NCBI GenBank assembly: GCA_049999725.1
Contig: JBNGIS010017799.1
Span: forward strand, 1 to 64,000
Length of the DNA: 64,000 nucleotides
DNA from: Haplomitrium mnioides
Taxonomy: Eukaryota; Marchantiophyta; Haplomitriopsida; Calobryales
Direction: 5' to 3'
Below the pieces are notes generated by a model. The model saw only the letters and a program-made list of their open reading frames with translations. It was not told where the DNA came from and made no database searches. Each line of letters starts with the position of its first letter. The first letter of the stretch is position 1. The translations under genes and the position numbers were made by a program. Positions 12,468 to 23,589 of the stretch are shown here, piece after piece.

Positions 12468-12811
12468 TTCGACGATTATATCTTCTCTATTGGCGGCATA
12501 TTCTTATTTTCTCCATATGATCATCATTATTACGTCTCCTTATATTCTGCTCTTATGCAATTTTTCTTGGCCTATAGTCATGACCTTTATCTTTTATATT
12601 ACGATATTTCATTATTTTCACATATTTTTATCCATTGATCATGATGGTTGTACTCTTTCCCTCGAAGGAGTATGAGAGGGTTTTAGTAAGGCAACATCAT
12701 TATCATTTTTTATGGATTTTATTGATGGAGTTGGAGCCTCTTATCTTCATCTTATGATGTTCTATATGTTTCAATTGCTTACAACATTCCCATATTGTAA
12801 CCAAGATGGAG
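12468..12811 (+). other. Copia 3' untranslated region and polypurine tract
   Basis: About 340 bp of AT-rich DNA between the end of RNase H and the right LTR. The last bases, CCAAGATGGAG (12801-12811), directly abut the LTR and are the likely polypurine tract for plus-strand priming. Confidence 0.6.
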
Positions 12812-13098
12812 TGTTAGAGTTCTTTTAGTGACATATTTAGAAGTATAAGAGAATATTACTTAACCTAGGATTAGAGTACTAATCTATGATTAGTAACTAT
12901 GTTAGGTTAACCCTATCCTAGGATTAAGTTAACTTAAACATGTGTTGATTAACACATTGTATAATTATTCATCATCATCATTATTAAGATTGGAGAGAAG
13001 GAAGAGAGCTTGAGAAGAAGAGAAGAAGAAGTGAAGAATTTCCTATCACCTTTTGTTGTATGAGCTAATGAGTCAACACATTGTATGTTTATTACACA
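12812..13098 (+). repeat. Copia 3' LTR
   Basis: 287 bp matching the left LTR with about six substitutions. It ends TTACACA at 13098 and is followed by ATTTT, the imperfect target duplication. Confidence 0.93.
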
Positions 13099-15074
13099 AT
13101 TTTTCCAAAAGAAAAACAAGTTCCCGTTTTGAGTAGCCTATTCCAGGTTCAAAGTAGCATGTGTTTAAGGTTCCCTCACCCTCTGCATATGGGAATGGGG
13201 TTTAACCTATCCAATCGGTACATATTTGCATTGTGTGTCACACTGGGATAGGTCAATTCAAATATAGAGGCAGCTTCCTCTCCAAGCTTAGATTAGTTTT
13301 ATAGTTTTTTCCTCAAATATTTGAAATAGCGATTTATCGATGTTTCAACCAAATGCTTCTACCTTTCAAACTTTCAAGAAAATACCAAAGAATGATATTC
13401 AAACTTTTAATATTCTATGAAAATAAATAGCAAGACGGTGATATATCTCTGTTACCTCCACATGAACTTTCAACGTTCACCAAAAAGATTATTTTGAACT
13501 TTCAAAATACATAAGAAGCACTTGTTGAAATGGTGATATTGCACCATTCCCTACAAGTTCGAAGTGTTGAGGTTTTCAAACTTTCAAAATATACTGAGGT
13601 GTCCTGACCTCGAACTTTCAACGAAACATCGATATATCAATGATTCAACACTTCAGCTTTCGAACTTTTGAAAAATTCTAATGGATTCTTGTCAAAAATT
13701 TCTACCTTGGAGCTTCACTCAATGAAAAAAATGTCACATTTTGCCATTTCAACCTTCAAGGAATGCTTTGACAAAGGCTTCTTGTGCAACTCGATGAAAT
13801 TTGTAAGATTCGATAAGGTTTTCTTCATTTCTAATAAATCTCTTATGAGCAATTGATCTTCTTTGATATTCGAATCGATTTGCAATTCCTTCAGGTCCGA
13901 TTGAAAAATCCTTCCACAGGAAAATTGGCTCGGTTTTGCTTTAGGATTTATGTCCATGTATCTCCAATTTCTCACCAAGAGAAACATTTAGCCTCATTCT
14001 TCTTGAGTCGATATAAATTCTATCTCTCTTGCCAAAGTCACTAGTTGAATTCGATAGAAAATTTGGTGTCTCTGATGCAATTTGACAAACTCTTCTTCAG
14101 ATTTCTGAAATAGACTTGTGTATATAATTCTTGATGAATGTTCTTTAAATCTTCACATGTATTGGTTCGCAATCAAATTTCAAATCCAATGCCACTCCAA
14201 TTCAAACAAAGAAGCTTGAAAAAGTGAATTGATCCTCTACTGGAACTTCAAATCTGAGAACAACCTTCACTCTGTTTGCTTCTTCTTGGTGAATGTAAAA
14301 TAAAATATATTATTATATTATAAAAAACGAATACAGGAAGAAAATATAACAGTTGAATAGATTGAAATGTAGGGGTAAGAAATCTAGGATTTCTAGATAG
14401 AAGGATAGATGAAATTTTATATGTATATCTATGGAAGAATTATAAAGGTGGAGGTATGAAAAAAATTTTAAAACAATTTATGAATCATCATGTTCATAAT
14501 GTGTTGAAGTAGAAGAATCATTCAATCAATTAAACATGAACCAAGATGTATCATGGTAAGCAAATTTCCTTTCCACTTCTCTCTTCTCTCCGAATATATG
14601 AATGTGTGTGTAATAATGTGTGTACATGCTCATAGAATCACCAAGGTATATGTGCTAATCCCCCAAGATTAGTATTAACCATAATCCTAGTTATATGCAC
14701 TAATCACAGGTTAAGACCTAATTATAGATTAGTCTTATTATCATACTAGATATAGTGTACCACTCCAATGCTAAACATTAAGTTAAACCATGCTACCATC
14801 AACTTGGACTTGGTTTGAAGATATTTAGCACAAGAAACTTCTATAGATTTTGAAGCAAAACATCTTCATATCCTCCAAGATTTTGAAGCAGAATGACTTC
14901 ATATCTTTAGAGACTTTTTTGCAAAAGCTTTGAATACAATCCAACGATTTTTCTACGGAGGTTTACTTTTGGTATCATCACAAAAAAAAAAAAGAACTAG
15001 CAAAAAATGTAGTGCTTGAGAAGGCAAAAATAAGCTCACTTATTAAAAGATAGTTGTGCTAAATAAGGAGAAAT
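13099..15074. other. AT-rich DNA, possible old inverted copia fragment
   Basis: No gene is supported. Two features suggest a diverged minus-strand relative of the neighbouring copia 5' end. A stretch at about 14560-14780 (ctctcttctctcc, gattagtattaacc, ctaattatagattagtc) resembles the reverse complement of the copia LTR. About 0.9 kb downstream on the minus strand (13320-13645) are dyad repeats like those in the copia leader. A minus-strand open frame at 13715-13987 lies between them and has no recognisable motif. Confidence 0.4.
13320..13645 (-). repeat. Dyad repeat matching the copia leader, inverted
   Basis: Related segments at about 13327 (gcgatttatcgatgtttc), 13436 (ggtgatatatctctgttac), 13531 (ggtgatattgcaccattc) and 13627 (catcgatatatcaatgattc) recur every 95-110 bp, with GAACTTTCAA-like spacers that are the complement of the spacers at 6050-6350. 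Confidence 0.5.
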
Positions 15075-17565
15075 GAGAGTTTAGGGTTGATGCTTGAATG
15101 TTGACAAGTTTAAAAATTAGTTTGGATTCTTGGTGAAGTGCTAGACATCATTTCAATATGAGTTTTTTGGTTATTTCAGAGAGTGTCAAAAACTCAGTAT
15201 GAAGATTGATCTCCACCTACTTTGGAGAATTGAAAAAATAACATGAGAATTGACATACTTTGAGATTAGTTAGGCATAATTAAAGTGTATTTTTTTCAGT
15301 GTTTCTGGAAGTTGGGACAAAGATTGATTTAGACCTACTATGTGAACTAACAAAACAAGTAGGCTGTTGTGGAAACTCATCATTGCTACATATGATGAGG
15401 CTGAATAATCTTAAGCCTTGTGTCTAACATGAAACTCACAAGGCTGCATTGTACATGTTGTAGAGTTGTGAGTGTATAAGTTTTTCCTACTAAACTATTG
15501 AAACTTTAATTTATTTGTTTTTGTGTTAGATTTACCTTCCACATCTTCATAGTTATATTTTCCAATGGCTTTAGAGAATGTTGTGCATCAAGGGTGTCAC
15601 CAATTACATGCTTTATGTGCTATGTTTCAAGCTGAAGAAGGCCTCAATACCAAACCCCTTTGAGATTTTTTCATTCAGATGCTTGCTTCACAAGATCAAA
15701 CTAGGTAAAATAAATGATGTTGCAAGTTGTTGCTTAAAATTTGACAGTTTTTTAGTTAGTTATGATACTTGATGAAGTGCTAGGCATTATTTGAGTATGA
15801 GCTTTTGGGCTACAAATGAAAAGAGGTATAAACTTCATACAAAGATTGATCTATACCTCATGTAGTAAAATGACAAAACTAATAGATTGTTGTAGCAACT
15901 TAGTACTATTGCATATCATGAGAGTGAATAGTCTGAACCTTAAGTTTGACACCATATTGTGAAATTGTACTATATTGCAATTGCAATTTGTACAAGTTTT
16001 TCCTACTAAACTATTGTAGCTTCTGTTTATTTGTTCTTATAGTTAGTGTGACACTCCATATCTTCATGACTATATTGTCTAGTGGATTAAGTGAAAATTC
16101 ACATCAACTTAGTCACCAATGATTTACTTCGTGTGTTATGTTTTGAGGTACAGATGTCCCCAATCACAAACTTTTCAGCAGATCCTTTTGAGAGTTATTC
16201 TCTTAGATGTCTACTTCAAAATTTAAAATGAAATTTAAATGAGTGGTGTTGCAAGTTGATGCTTGAGAGATGACGAACTTTGAGAATAGTTTGTTTTCTT
16301 AGTAGAGTGTTAGACATCATTTTGGTATGAGGTTTTGGTTTTTACTGAAAAGTTTCACAAACTCAGTAAAAAGATTGATGTGGACCTACTATAGTGACTA
16401 AATAGAATAAGTATATTGTTGTGGCAACTTGTATTTGCTACACATAATGAGGCTTAATAGTCTTAAACCTTGCGTTTTCCACCACATTATGAAGGTTGAG
16501 GCATTGGGTGAGAATTAAATTTTTTTCTTTTTTTAGGGGGGGACTTTGCTATCATAAAAATGCTTATTCTTACTATAGTTGTTGTGTGAATCAAAGTAGA
16601 TACTTGAGTAGGCTACTCTTGCATAATCTTTTCCAATTTCACAAATCCCAAAAAATCTATACTTAGATTTTTTCCTTATCATTGCTTGATTGGTTGGGTT
16701 GTTGGGTCCAACTTGTTAGAAGTAGGGACTTAATCTTCCACTTACAAAAGATATGCTCTCTCAAAAATAGGATGGGTGGCTCTTTTGCCATTAAAAACTA
16801 AGGTATGGTTTTTCTTTCATGCATTTATACACTCATTGCCAAAAATATAGATTTTTCCAAAAGCTTATGATTTTCTGCCTCTCTCTTATGCACTATATGT
16901 GTTACATAGTTGTTATGTGTACATTGTTTTTCTACTAGACTATTATAACTTCCATTTTTTGTTTTTGAGGCTACTTTTTACTCTCATAATCTTCATAACT
17001 ATTTTGTCCACTAGCTTTAGTGGATGTTCCACATCCAAGTTGTCACCAATGACATGTTTTATGTGTTATGTTTTCAAGTGCAAAGGCCCTTATTACAAAC
17101 CTTTTAGAAGACCCATTTTAGAGTTGTTTTCTTGGATGTTTGCTTCACATGATCATATTTAAGTAAAATAAATGATGTGGTAAGTTGATATGTGAGAGTT
17201 GACAAATTGCAAGATTAGTTTGGATTCCTAGTAGAGTGCTAGACATCATTTAAATGTGAAATTTTTTTATTATTTTTGGAAAGTGGCACAACTTAGTATG
17301 AGGATTGATCTCCATCTACTCTCAAGAATTGATAATCCTAGTGGGTTGTTGTGCGAGCTTGTTAGTGCTACACAAAATGAGGCTAAATAACTATAAACCT
17401 TGTTTCTCACACCATATTGGAAAGGCTATATAGTCTGTGTTGCGTAATTGTGTTGTGTGCATATATTTCCCTCTAGACTCTTGTAGCTTCCACTTATTTG
17501 TTTTTGAAGATAGTCTTTCTCTCCACATTCTCATAGCTATATTGTCAATTGACTTTAGAGGATGT
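15075..17565 (+). repeat. Tandem array (left part), unit about 530-640 bp
   Basis: Diverged copies of one unit. An anchor like GTGCTAGACATCATTT falls at about 15141, 15780, 16311 and 17239. Each copy then has AAAGATTGATNTGGACCTAC, a CACATGATGAGGCT-like block, CTACTAAACTATTGTAGCTTC, and TTTAGTGGATGTT followed by CAC CAATGACATGCTTTATGTG. The 928-bp spacing of the last pair is explained by an insertion (16509-16888). The array stops in mid-unit at GGATGT (17560-17565) and resumes in phase at 57252. No protein is supported. Confidence 0.8.
16509..16888. other. Insertion of about 380 bp inside one array unit
   Basis: Relative to other units, extra DNA separates the GAAGGTTGAGGCATTGGGTG block from the CACTATATGTGTT block. 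It has T-rich and G-rich runs at its left side (ttttttcttttttta then ggggggg). I see no terminal inverted repeat or clear target duplication, so its class is unknown. Confidence 0.45.
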
Positions 17566-20264
17566 GTTGAGTTCAGGGCTGGCTTGCTCTGAATCTAATT
17601 TCCCTTTAATAAATTAAAGAAAAAAATCTAAACTTCAACTATATCAATGCTGGGAAAAGGGGAGGGAGCCCAGTGCTGCACTTTACTCTTTCTACTCTAC
17701 CGGCTTCTATTGGCTACTCCATATCCACTTCCATAAAGTTCACAAACTCTGAACTACTAGTTTTCCCTAAATCCCTTGTCATACATGCAAACAAATAGAG
17801 AACCAGAATTTTTGAAGAAGAGAGAATTCAACAAAATGCTTACATACATAACAACACATGAGAGAAAAAGATGTGATGAAGACAAAATACATTGCAAGGA
17901 ACTGAGTAGATCCCACATTTCTCTCTAGGTCTATGTCACACTCCATGAAAGAATCACTCCATGAAAGAATCAATGACCATGCATGGAAATCTTTGAGAAC
18001 AATATTGAGATCTCTAAACTGCTATAACGTATGAAAACAAAACCTACCTACAACTACTATGTACATAGTGCAGTCTTCACCTTGTGGAGTCAACAAAAAG
18101 TTTCAGACCCGCCAACCTCATCATGTATGGCAGTGACAAGCTGCCACAACTCCATCCTAGTGTTATCAATTCCCGACAACAACTCTTGATGATCGATCAA
18201 AATGCTAAAATTCTGCCACTCTCCAGAGGTATTGGGAAAACTCAGCCATGATGATGCCTTGCATAACACCCAATACCTTCTTCCTCCTACTTAGACTTAA
18301 CAAGTAACAAAGAACTGAACTAGTACTCTACCAACACCATCTACAGGGAGGGATCCAACCCTTTTAACTTGGGCTGGTCACCCTTTCTAGATCCCTGAAC
18401 TCCCTGTAGCCTACAATTAAACTCGCCCATAGGTAGCCCTGGCCTGATTTATTTTCTGCGGGAGATCATACTTTCTTTTTTATTGGCCAAGATTTGCAAA
18501 CAAATTGCAAACATAGACTAACAAACACAATTCCAGCCTTCTTCTTACTCGTGCTGGCTGTAGAACATATCCTTCAGCTTGCTGCCCTTTGACCACTTCT
18601 ACTCCCAAAACATAACCATTTCCCTCTTCTACATCTGAGAATAGACCCTATGACCCTTTCATTCAATGCAACACTACACTATTGTTCCTCTTAGCCAGGG
18701 TAGACTCTCATCTCCATGCCAAAACAGAGTATGCTCCCTCACCATCAGCTCAAAACGTGTTTGTCAAAAATTGAACTTCATAGAGAGAGGGACCAGCCAA
18801 AGTCTTTGCTGATCAAACCCCATCCTCTTGTCTTTGATCAAATTTGTTCTGCACTATATGTGCACTTAAAGATTGTCATCAATCATCAAATGTCATGAGC
18901 CCCTAAGTTCTTCAACGTTGCATTGAATTGTGCTTAGTAGTGAATACTTGTAAGTTGTGACTTCTCCACCATCAACTTCCCAGCATGTGCTCTTTATTTT
19001 CTGCTGCAGCTCTACTCTGATTTTTTTTCTCTCACCACCCTCCTGCTGATGTGGTGTTTTGTTCAACTCCGTTTCCAACAATAATTGTCACTACTCTTCA
19101 CTCCTTTTGCAGCAACCAATTTCTGAATTTTTTTTGCTTCATCAGCAAATTTTCCTGTTGCTGCTGTTCTTCCAACAATTTTGTTTCTCTTCTCGTGATT
19201 CTTCCTCATCAATTTTTCTGTGTGTTCTCTGCGGCAGCAGTTTCTTCACCGGCTTCTTATCTTTCCTCAACAACAGATTCTCCTCCTTTAAATCCATTGC
19301 TCCCAAGAAGGTCACTTTGTTGTGAATTTTCTCCATGAGCAGATTTTTGTCAAGCCATCCTTCTAGAACAGGTTATGGCCAAGCAACTCTCATGACCTTT
19401 AAGAAGCCATTGGAATGTCCCTTCTCATGTGCTGTCCTTGTTGCTCCACAAGCCCTTAGCTTCACGTTAGATGAAGGTTCCTAAGCTGCAATGAAACCCT
19501 CCTCCTTGTTGAATGCCTATCACAAAATTGGTTCAATAAACTTCTCCCCGCAGCCCTGCAAGAGGAAATGTCAGGATCTGCCTCAACAAATTTCTCATAG
19601 CATACTCTGTTTTGGATGTAAGCAGGCCTGCTTCTTGAGCTTATTTTTCTCCCTTGTACATACTTGCACACAGACACACTGAAAAATATGTCGAGACATA
19701 CATCACAACCATCTTGTCCTCTTACACAGAATAGATGCCTTGGCTTCATATGAGACTAGCAATCCTCCATCCAATAGATGCTTTCACAATACACTGAATC
19801 AAATTCTGATCTTCGACCTCTTCAACAGCCCTCAAAAAAACTAGGACAATGCTTTTCTCACTCCATCTTCTTCATTAACACCTCCAACACTCTCAATTCC
19901 TTCTTCAGAATTGCCACTCTATTGATCTGAGATAGACCACAGCTCTTTCTCCTACATTGGCACAATGACCCACAACCCAAATCATATTTGTTGATATTTC
20001 TCAATTGGAAGTCAGCTTTGATCGCCACCCTTGAATGACCATTCCAGAGACAATGACAACTTATGGTACCTTCACAAAGTATTTGAGTAGAGAATGCCTC
20101 AATAATCATAGGTCTTTGATGCCTTGCCCTATGCTGATCCCATTTTATAGACCTCATCCTTGCAACTCTTTTAGATCTGCGCCAAATGTCAATTTTGTTT
20201 TTGATTTGATGGGTTGTGCTCACAACTTGCAACACTTCAACCTAGCAACTAATTCCCATATGCC
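17566..20264. other. Non-coding DNA at left edge of the large insertion
   Basis: Starts where the tandem array is broken. It is pyrimidine-rich on the plus strand with no recognisable gene. A short minus-strand stretch at 18060-18240 can be read as a peptide (NFSILIDHQELLSGIDN) but matches nothing I know. The open frames around 19050-19340 are TTC/TCC-rich and overlap on both strands. Part of this may be the 3' LTR of the minus-strand element that follows, but no LTR end could be found. Confidence 0.45.
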
Positions 20265-20403
20265 GTGTGCATACACATCGCCTACACAACTACATCATCC
20301 ACACACATTCCACCCACATTCCATGACATCTACAAACATACAATAGAGAATGACAAACAATTTAGTCTCATTCACATACAATGCATGAGACCTCACAATA
20401 CTT
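20265..20403. repeat. Direct repeat copy 1 (pair with 20590-20727)
   Basis: About 140 bp with cacatcgcctacacaactac, acattccacccacattc and tcacatacaatgcatgagac, repeated with moderate divergence at 20590-20727. Between the two copies lies the 20404-20583 block, which is itself repeated at 28140-28398. Confidence 0.65.
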
Positions 20404-20583
20404 TTCTTTGAGTGATACCTTCTCAAAAAAATTCCAAATATGTGTTGATCTTTCAATATCAGAAACAGTGCACATTTTCTCACAAAGAATTGACGCTTCT
20501 CCAAGAGTTGCAATACCTCAACTCTCATACAATTAGTAAAATGATATGGTTAGAAATACAAAACCACATGAAATGGTGTGACA
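20404..20583 (-). repeat. Candidate 3' LTR fragment of the minus-strand element
   Basis: Matches 28140-28398: gtgatayctTCTCAAARAAATTCCAAA, GTGTTGATCTTTYAATATCA and CTCTCATACAATTAGTAAA are shared. On the minus strand both copies start TGTCACACCATT (at 20583 and 28398). The left copy lacks the segment that holds the TATA box in the right copy. The end of the LTR could not be located, so only the shared part is given. Confidence 0.5.
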
Positions 20584-20589
20584 ATTGTT

Positions 20590-20727
20590 GTGTCCATACA
20601 CATCGCTTTCACAACTATATCGTCCATATACATTCCACCCACATTCAATGACATCCACAAACATACAACATAGAACGATAAACAACTGAGTCTCATGCTC
20701 ATACAATGCATGAGACCTCACAATCGC
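20590..20727. repeat. Direct repeat copy 2 (pair with 20265-20403)
   Basis: Second copy of the 140-bp repeat, with ACATTCCACCCACATTC and ATACAATGCATGAGACCTCA conserved. It lies just 3' (minus-strand sense) of the PHD-coding remnant, so it may be in the 3' untranslated region or LTR of that element. Confidence 0.65.
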
Positions 20728-20904
20728 CTCTCTAGCTGGTGGTTAGGTCCCGTAACACTAGCTAGCCATCTATCTCTTAGAAAATTTATATACATCTACT
20801 AATGCAAAGATTAGGAAGCCGGGTGCCATGAAGCCCCACCGTTCACCAATTATAATCTATACCAACCCTAGAACTCAATGGAAACTAGTTGTTCTATGAA
20901 TAGT

Positions 20905-21510
20905 GAGGGCATAACCATGATCTACTAGGAATAGAAACCAATAGAGGCATCAAACATGACATATGCCATCCTCTGAAAAATCAACCTTGTGGTTGCCCCC
21001 TTGTGAGAACCATATAACACACATTTCAAACCTATAGTAACTCGTTCCACATTGAAGTCCATAGTGCCATTGATGTTGTGAAGGTGAAAATATGCATATG
21101 ATCCTTCCAAACTGTGCCATTATGTCCTTCCAACTGCAAAAACTCTTGAAGGCTACAGTACCTTATATACACGTAGAATCTGGCGCCCACTAGTGACATC
21201 AAGTATCGTGAGTGTTGTGTGTTAACAACACATATACATAATCACCAAGATCAAACCTTTGAATCCTAGTGCGATATCCACCTCCATGTATGGTAGTATA
21301 TCAAAGAGTACCATGATGTTGAGCAATGACAAGGTTTTCAAACCCCACAGGCATGACTCTCTCAAAACCTTGGGTTCTCTCTAAACACACCTTTGCCCAA
21401 ACATGAAGGTCATTCAAATCCACAACCATAGTGACATTACGTCGAGTTGAGGAGGGTAAATCAGGGTCCCTCCCAGTAATCCAGACTCACACAATTTGAG
21501 CCTTTTTCCA
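20905..21510 (-). pseudogene. Integrase C-terminal tail plus PHD finger, broken
   Basis: Minus-strand reading gives an integrase tail: WITGRDPDLPSSTRR, DLNDLHVWAKVCLERTQGFE, RVMPVGFENLVIAQHHGTL, then GGGYRTRIQRFDLGDYVYV. After NINGTM comes a zinc-finger block: GLKCVLYGSHKGATTRLI, then in another frame GWHMSCLMPLLVSIPSRSW and LCPHY. This matches the C-x2-C ... W-H-x2-C ... C-P-x-C plan of a PHD finger, a module that usually binds histone H3 tails. Two zinc ligands appear mutated: Cys to Tyr in KCVLYG, and the last Cys to Tyr in CPHY. The third ligand pair is lost at a frameshift. The catalytic integrase core is absent. Confidence 0.65.
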
Positions 21511-21534
21511 CTTGAATCTCACAATCCAAGTAAG

Positions 21535-22065
21535 ACCATACAAATCCATGGCTTGTTCCAACACATAGCATCAATCAATTTCAGCGACAGATGCAACAAC
21601 AATGATGCCAATGGGAAACCCCATTGCTCTTTCTCTCTCTTCTCAACATTGGGTTCCACCAACTTCTGCAAGGTTGCATCTCAAATAATACCAGAGCCTC
21701 TTGCCCGAAATACATCAATTGCAAGGTGACTCACCAGTAAATCAATTGGCCCCACTCCAACTAAGTGGTCCACCACATGCAATAAGATATCAATCGACAA
21801 TGCATGCAAATAACCTTGCACTACACTAATTGAAAGATATCATGGAAATTGCTCAACTATCAGCGCTATATGCCTCAATGAGATTCTGTGAGCGATCTCA
21901 CCCTTTTCCACATACAAATACCGCCAAACTGGAACCCCTCTCTGGAGCATAGCAACTAACCCTATACTGATGCCTCTAGAAAACCCCAACAAAAAAATAC
22001 CATCAACAGGATACTGCCATGAAATCGGCATAGTATCTAATGGTAAAAGATCTACAAGTCTAGAT
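21535..22065 (-). pseudogene. C5-cytosine DNA methyltransferase remnant inside a retroelement
   Basis: The minus strand reads LDTMPISWQYPVDGIFLLGF, GISIGLVAMLQRGVPVWRYL, YVEKGEIAHRI, an open stretch (21840-22031) that lines up with the S-adenosylmethionine-binding motif I region of C5 methyltransferases. VVQGYLHALSIDI and GPIDLLV follow, leading up to where the Pro-Cys catalytic motif should be. Instead the reading jumps to GSGII.DATLQKLVEPNVE, ERERAMGFP and YVLEQAMDLYGLTW, the C-terminal motif region. The catalytic PC motif and target-recognition region are therefore deleted, and motif I itself is altered (GFSRG in place of the usual ELFxG). There are also frame changes near 21650. No activity is possible. 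Assignment rests on remembered family blocks in the right order. Confidence 0.68.
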
Positions 22066-22109
22066 GTGACAGAACCATCAAGTGCATGACATAGCGCAAA
22101 TGCATCCTA

Positions 22110-22319
22110 TCAAACATCCTCAACCAACCTGGATGCATGTACCTGCCACAACCTCTCCTTGCTTCCACTCACAAGAATCACCTTACTTGATGATGATGTT
22201 GTTGGCGACGTATCTTCCAAATATGCCTCATCAATAGAAGCAATGTTGACTACATGTGCAATCCCTTCCAACAAGTCACAGTAGTCAGTGATAACCCCAA
22301 AAAATGCTAATAGCGCCAT
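22110..22319 (-). pseudogene. Linker between protease and methyltransferase
   Basis: A 69-codon open stretch on the minus strand, MALLAFFGVITDYCDLLEG at its start, without a motif I can name. It lies between the protease remnant and the methyltransferase remnant in the expected reading direction, so it is probably interdomain polyprotein. Confidence 0.35.
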
Positions 22320-22399
22320 ATGTTGTGAAAGTGGACCCCCAACTGGTCCACTAAATCTAAAACGACAACCCGTTCAATCAGACCTCTCTAGATTGCCAT

Positions 22400-22830
22400 C
22401 CAAGCCAATAAGACATAGACTCGTCCAAAAAATCAATGATTCCTCTAAAAAATCAATAGTGAATCCCATGGGATATAACACCGTACACCCCACCATAACA
22501 TCATGAGACTCAACCTTGGTAAACATGGCTTGAGCGTATGTGAGCTATCTGTGGGATGATTAGCTTGCACTCTAAGCTCGATCTCTCTTTGTGTGATGTG
22601 TTGCATGGGTGAAGGTCCTTTCAATAAAGTCTAGACTGGAAAAGGGCAAATCTCTACAACTCTGGGTCTCAATCCCAATCCCTACACATCTGACTTGTCT
22701 AACATCAACGGTTGTGCACATGTATCCAATAAGTTTTTGGTTGGCCTATACACCACATTTGAAGGACCAACAAGTCGGAAGATACCACTTTGAATGTTGA
22801 TGGATACCACATTGGGTTTGAATCTTGTTC
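22400..22830 (-). pseudogene. Retropepsin-like protease remnant
   Basis: The minus strand reads SGIFRLVGPSNVVYRPTKNL, then LLDTCAQPLMLDKSDV, then GLGLRPRVVEICPFPV and QREIELRVQANHPTD. The block LDTCAQPLML corresponds to the D-S/T-G-A signature of retroviral-type aspartic proteases, with Asp codon at 22724-22726. The Gly of the triad is replaced by Cys. Several stops follow. The position between gag and the methyltransferase agrees with the methyltransferase-carrying gypsy layout. Confidence 0.6.
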
Positions 22831-22981
22831 TCTCAAATGCTGGTCAGGTTGATAACTCAATCAGTCGAGCCGCAGCAGCATGCCATGTCTCACCTCTAGA
22901 CATAGAGGCACTTGCGTCAACTACTCTACTTACAAGTCTCATTTCCATAATGGAAGTAGCACCTTGAGTCTCCCTATATAA

Positions 22982-23581
22982 TTAGGTTGGCAACCTGAAC
23001 ACTTCAGCTAGTATAACTCCTCCATTCAACACATCCATAGTTGAAAATAGTTGTTTCTGGACTAGTAACATGGCTTTCTCCATAGCTGAAGACACACTCC
23101 TCTCCACTTCAGCTGATCTATCCATCTCCTTAGAAGCTTGATTTTGGCGTATGGAAGCAGTCTTCACATAATCTATCAACTCAAATGATTATGGAAGTCT
23201 TACTTGCCGATGAGTATCTCCCTTCTATGGATCTAACTCCACGAGTGCTCCCTTTGGCTAAATAGTCTTGCCTATTAATATGGTCACCGCCGCAAACGCA
23301 TCAATGTCGATGTCTTACATATGAATCCCATACTAACTAAATCTTCATCAGCTGCATATGAAGTAGAGGCTTCACATCCAGAGTTGGGCCTTGCATGTGC
23401 TGTAGTCAGGGCAACTAAGTGCTGCTCAAATTGTGCAATCCTATCATCAATAGGATCCACAGTAACTGCTGGAGCACCTACCCCAGCTCTCCCAACTATT
23501 GATGGTACTTTGTCACGACCACCTCGCCCACCTATACCTTGCTCACATATGCAAGCTCCTCTTCATCACAGCTCCTGGTGA
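22982..23581 (-). pseudogene. Gag C-terminal or linker region, coiled-coil-like
   Basis: An open stretch at 22982-23179 (minus) is rich in Glu, Lys, Ser and Gln (QNQASKEMDRSAEVERSVSS), compatible with a coiled coil. Upstream, the minus strand at 23330-23500 reads APAVTVDPIDDRIAQFEQHL. No enzymatic motif is visible. It follows the zinc knuckle of the gag remnant and precedes the protease. Confidence 0.4.
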
Positions 23582-23589
23582 AGCAAAAA

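Larger units (their letters stand above)
5185..13098 (+). mobile_element. Ty1/copia LTR retrotransposon, decayed
   Basis: A 7.9-kb element bounded by two 287-bp direct repeats that start TGTTAG and end TTACACA. Domain order is gag, protease, integrase, reverse transcriptase, RNase H, the copia order. By eye the two LTRs differ at about six positions (about 98% identical), which suggests a fairly recent insertion, yet the coding part has many stops and at least two frameshifts. Flanking bases are CTTTT on the left (5180-5184) and ATTTT on the right (13099-13103), an imperfect 5-bp target duplication. The internal region before gag (about 2.4 kb) is unusually long. Confidence 0.95.

Noticed and set aside
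15578-15772. Short open frame in the tandem array
   Set aside because: Not conserved in frame in the other units of the array.
19051-19338. Phe/Ser-rich frames resembling signal peptides or membrane segments
   Set aside because: Low-complexity TTC/TCT runs, with overlapping frames on both strands.
20925-21110. Independent small cysteine protein on the minus strand
   Set aside because: It continues collinearly from an integrase tail and fits a frame-broken PHD finger of the same polyprotein.
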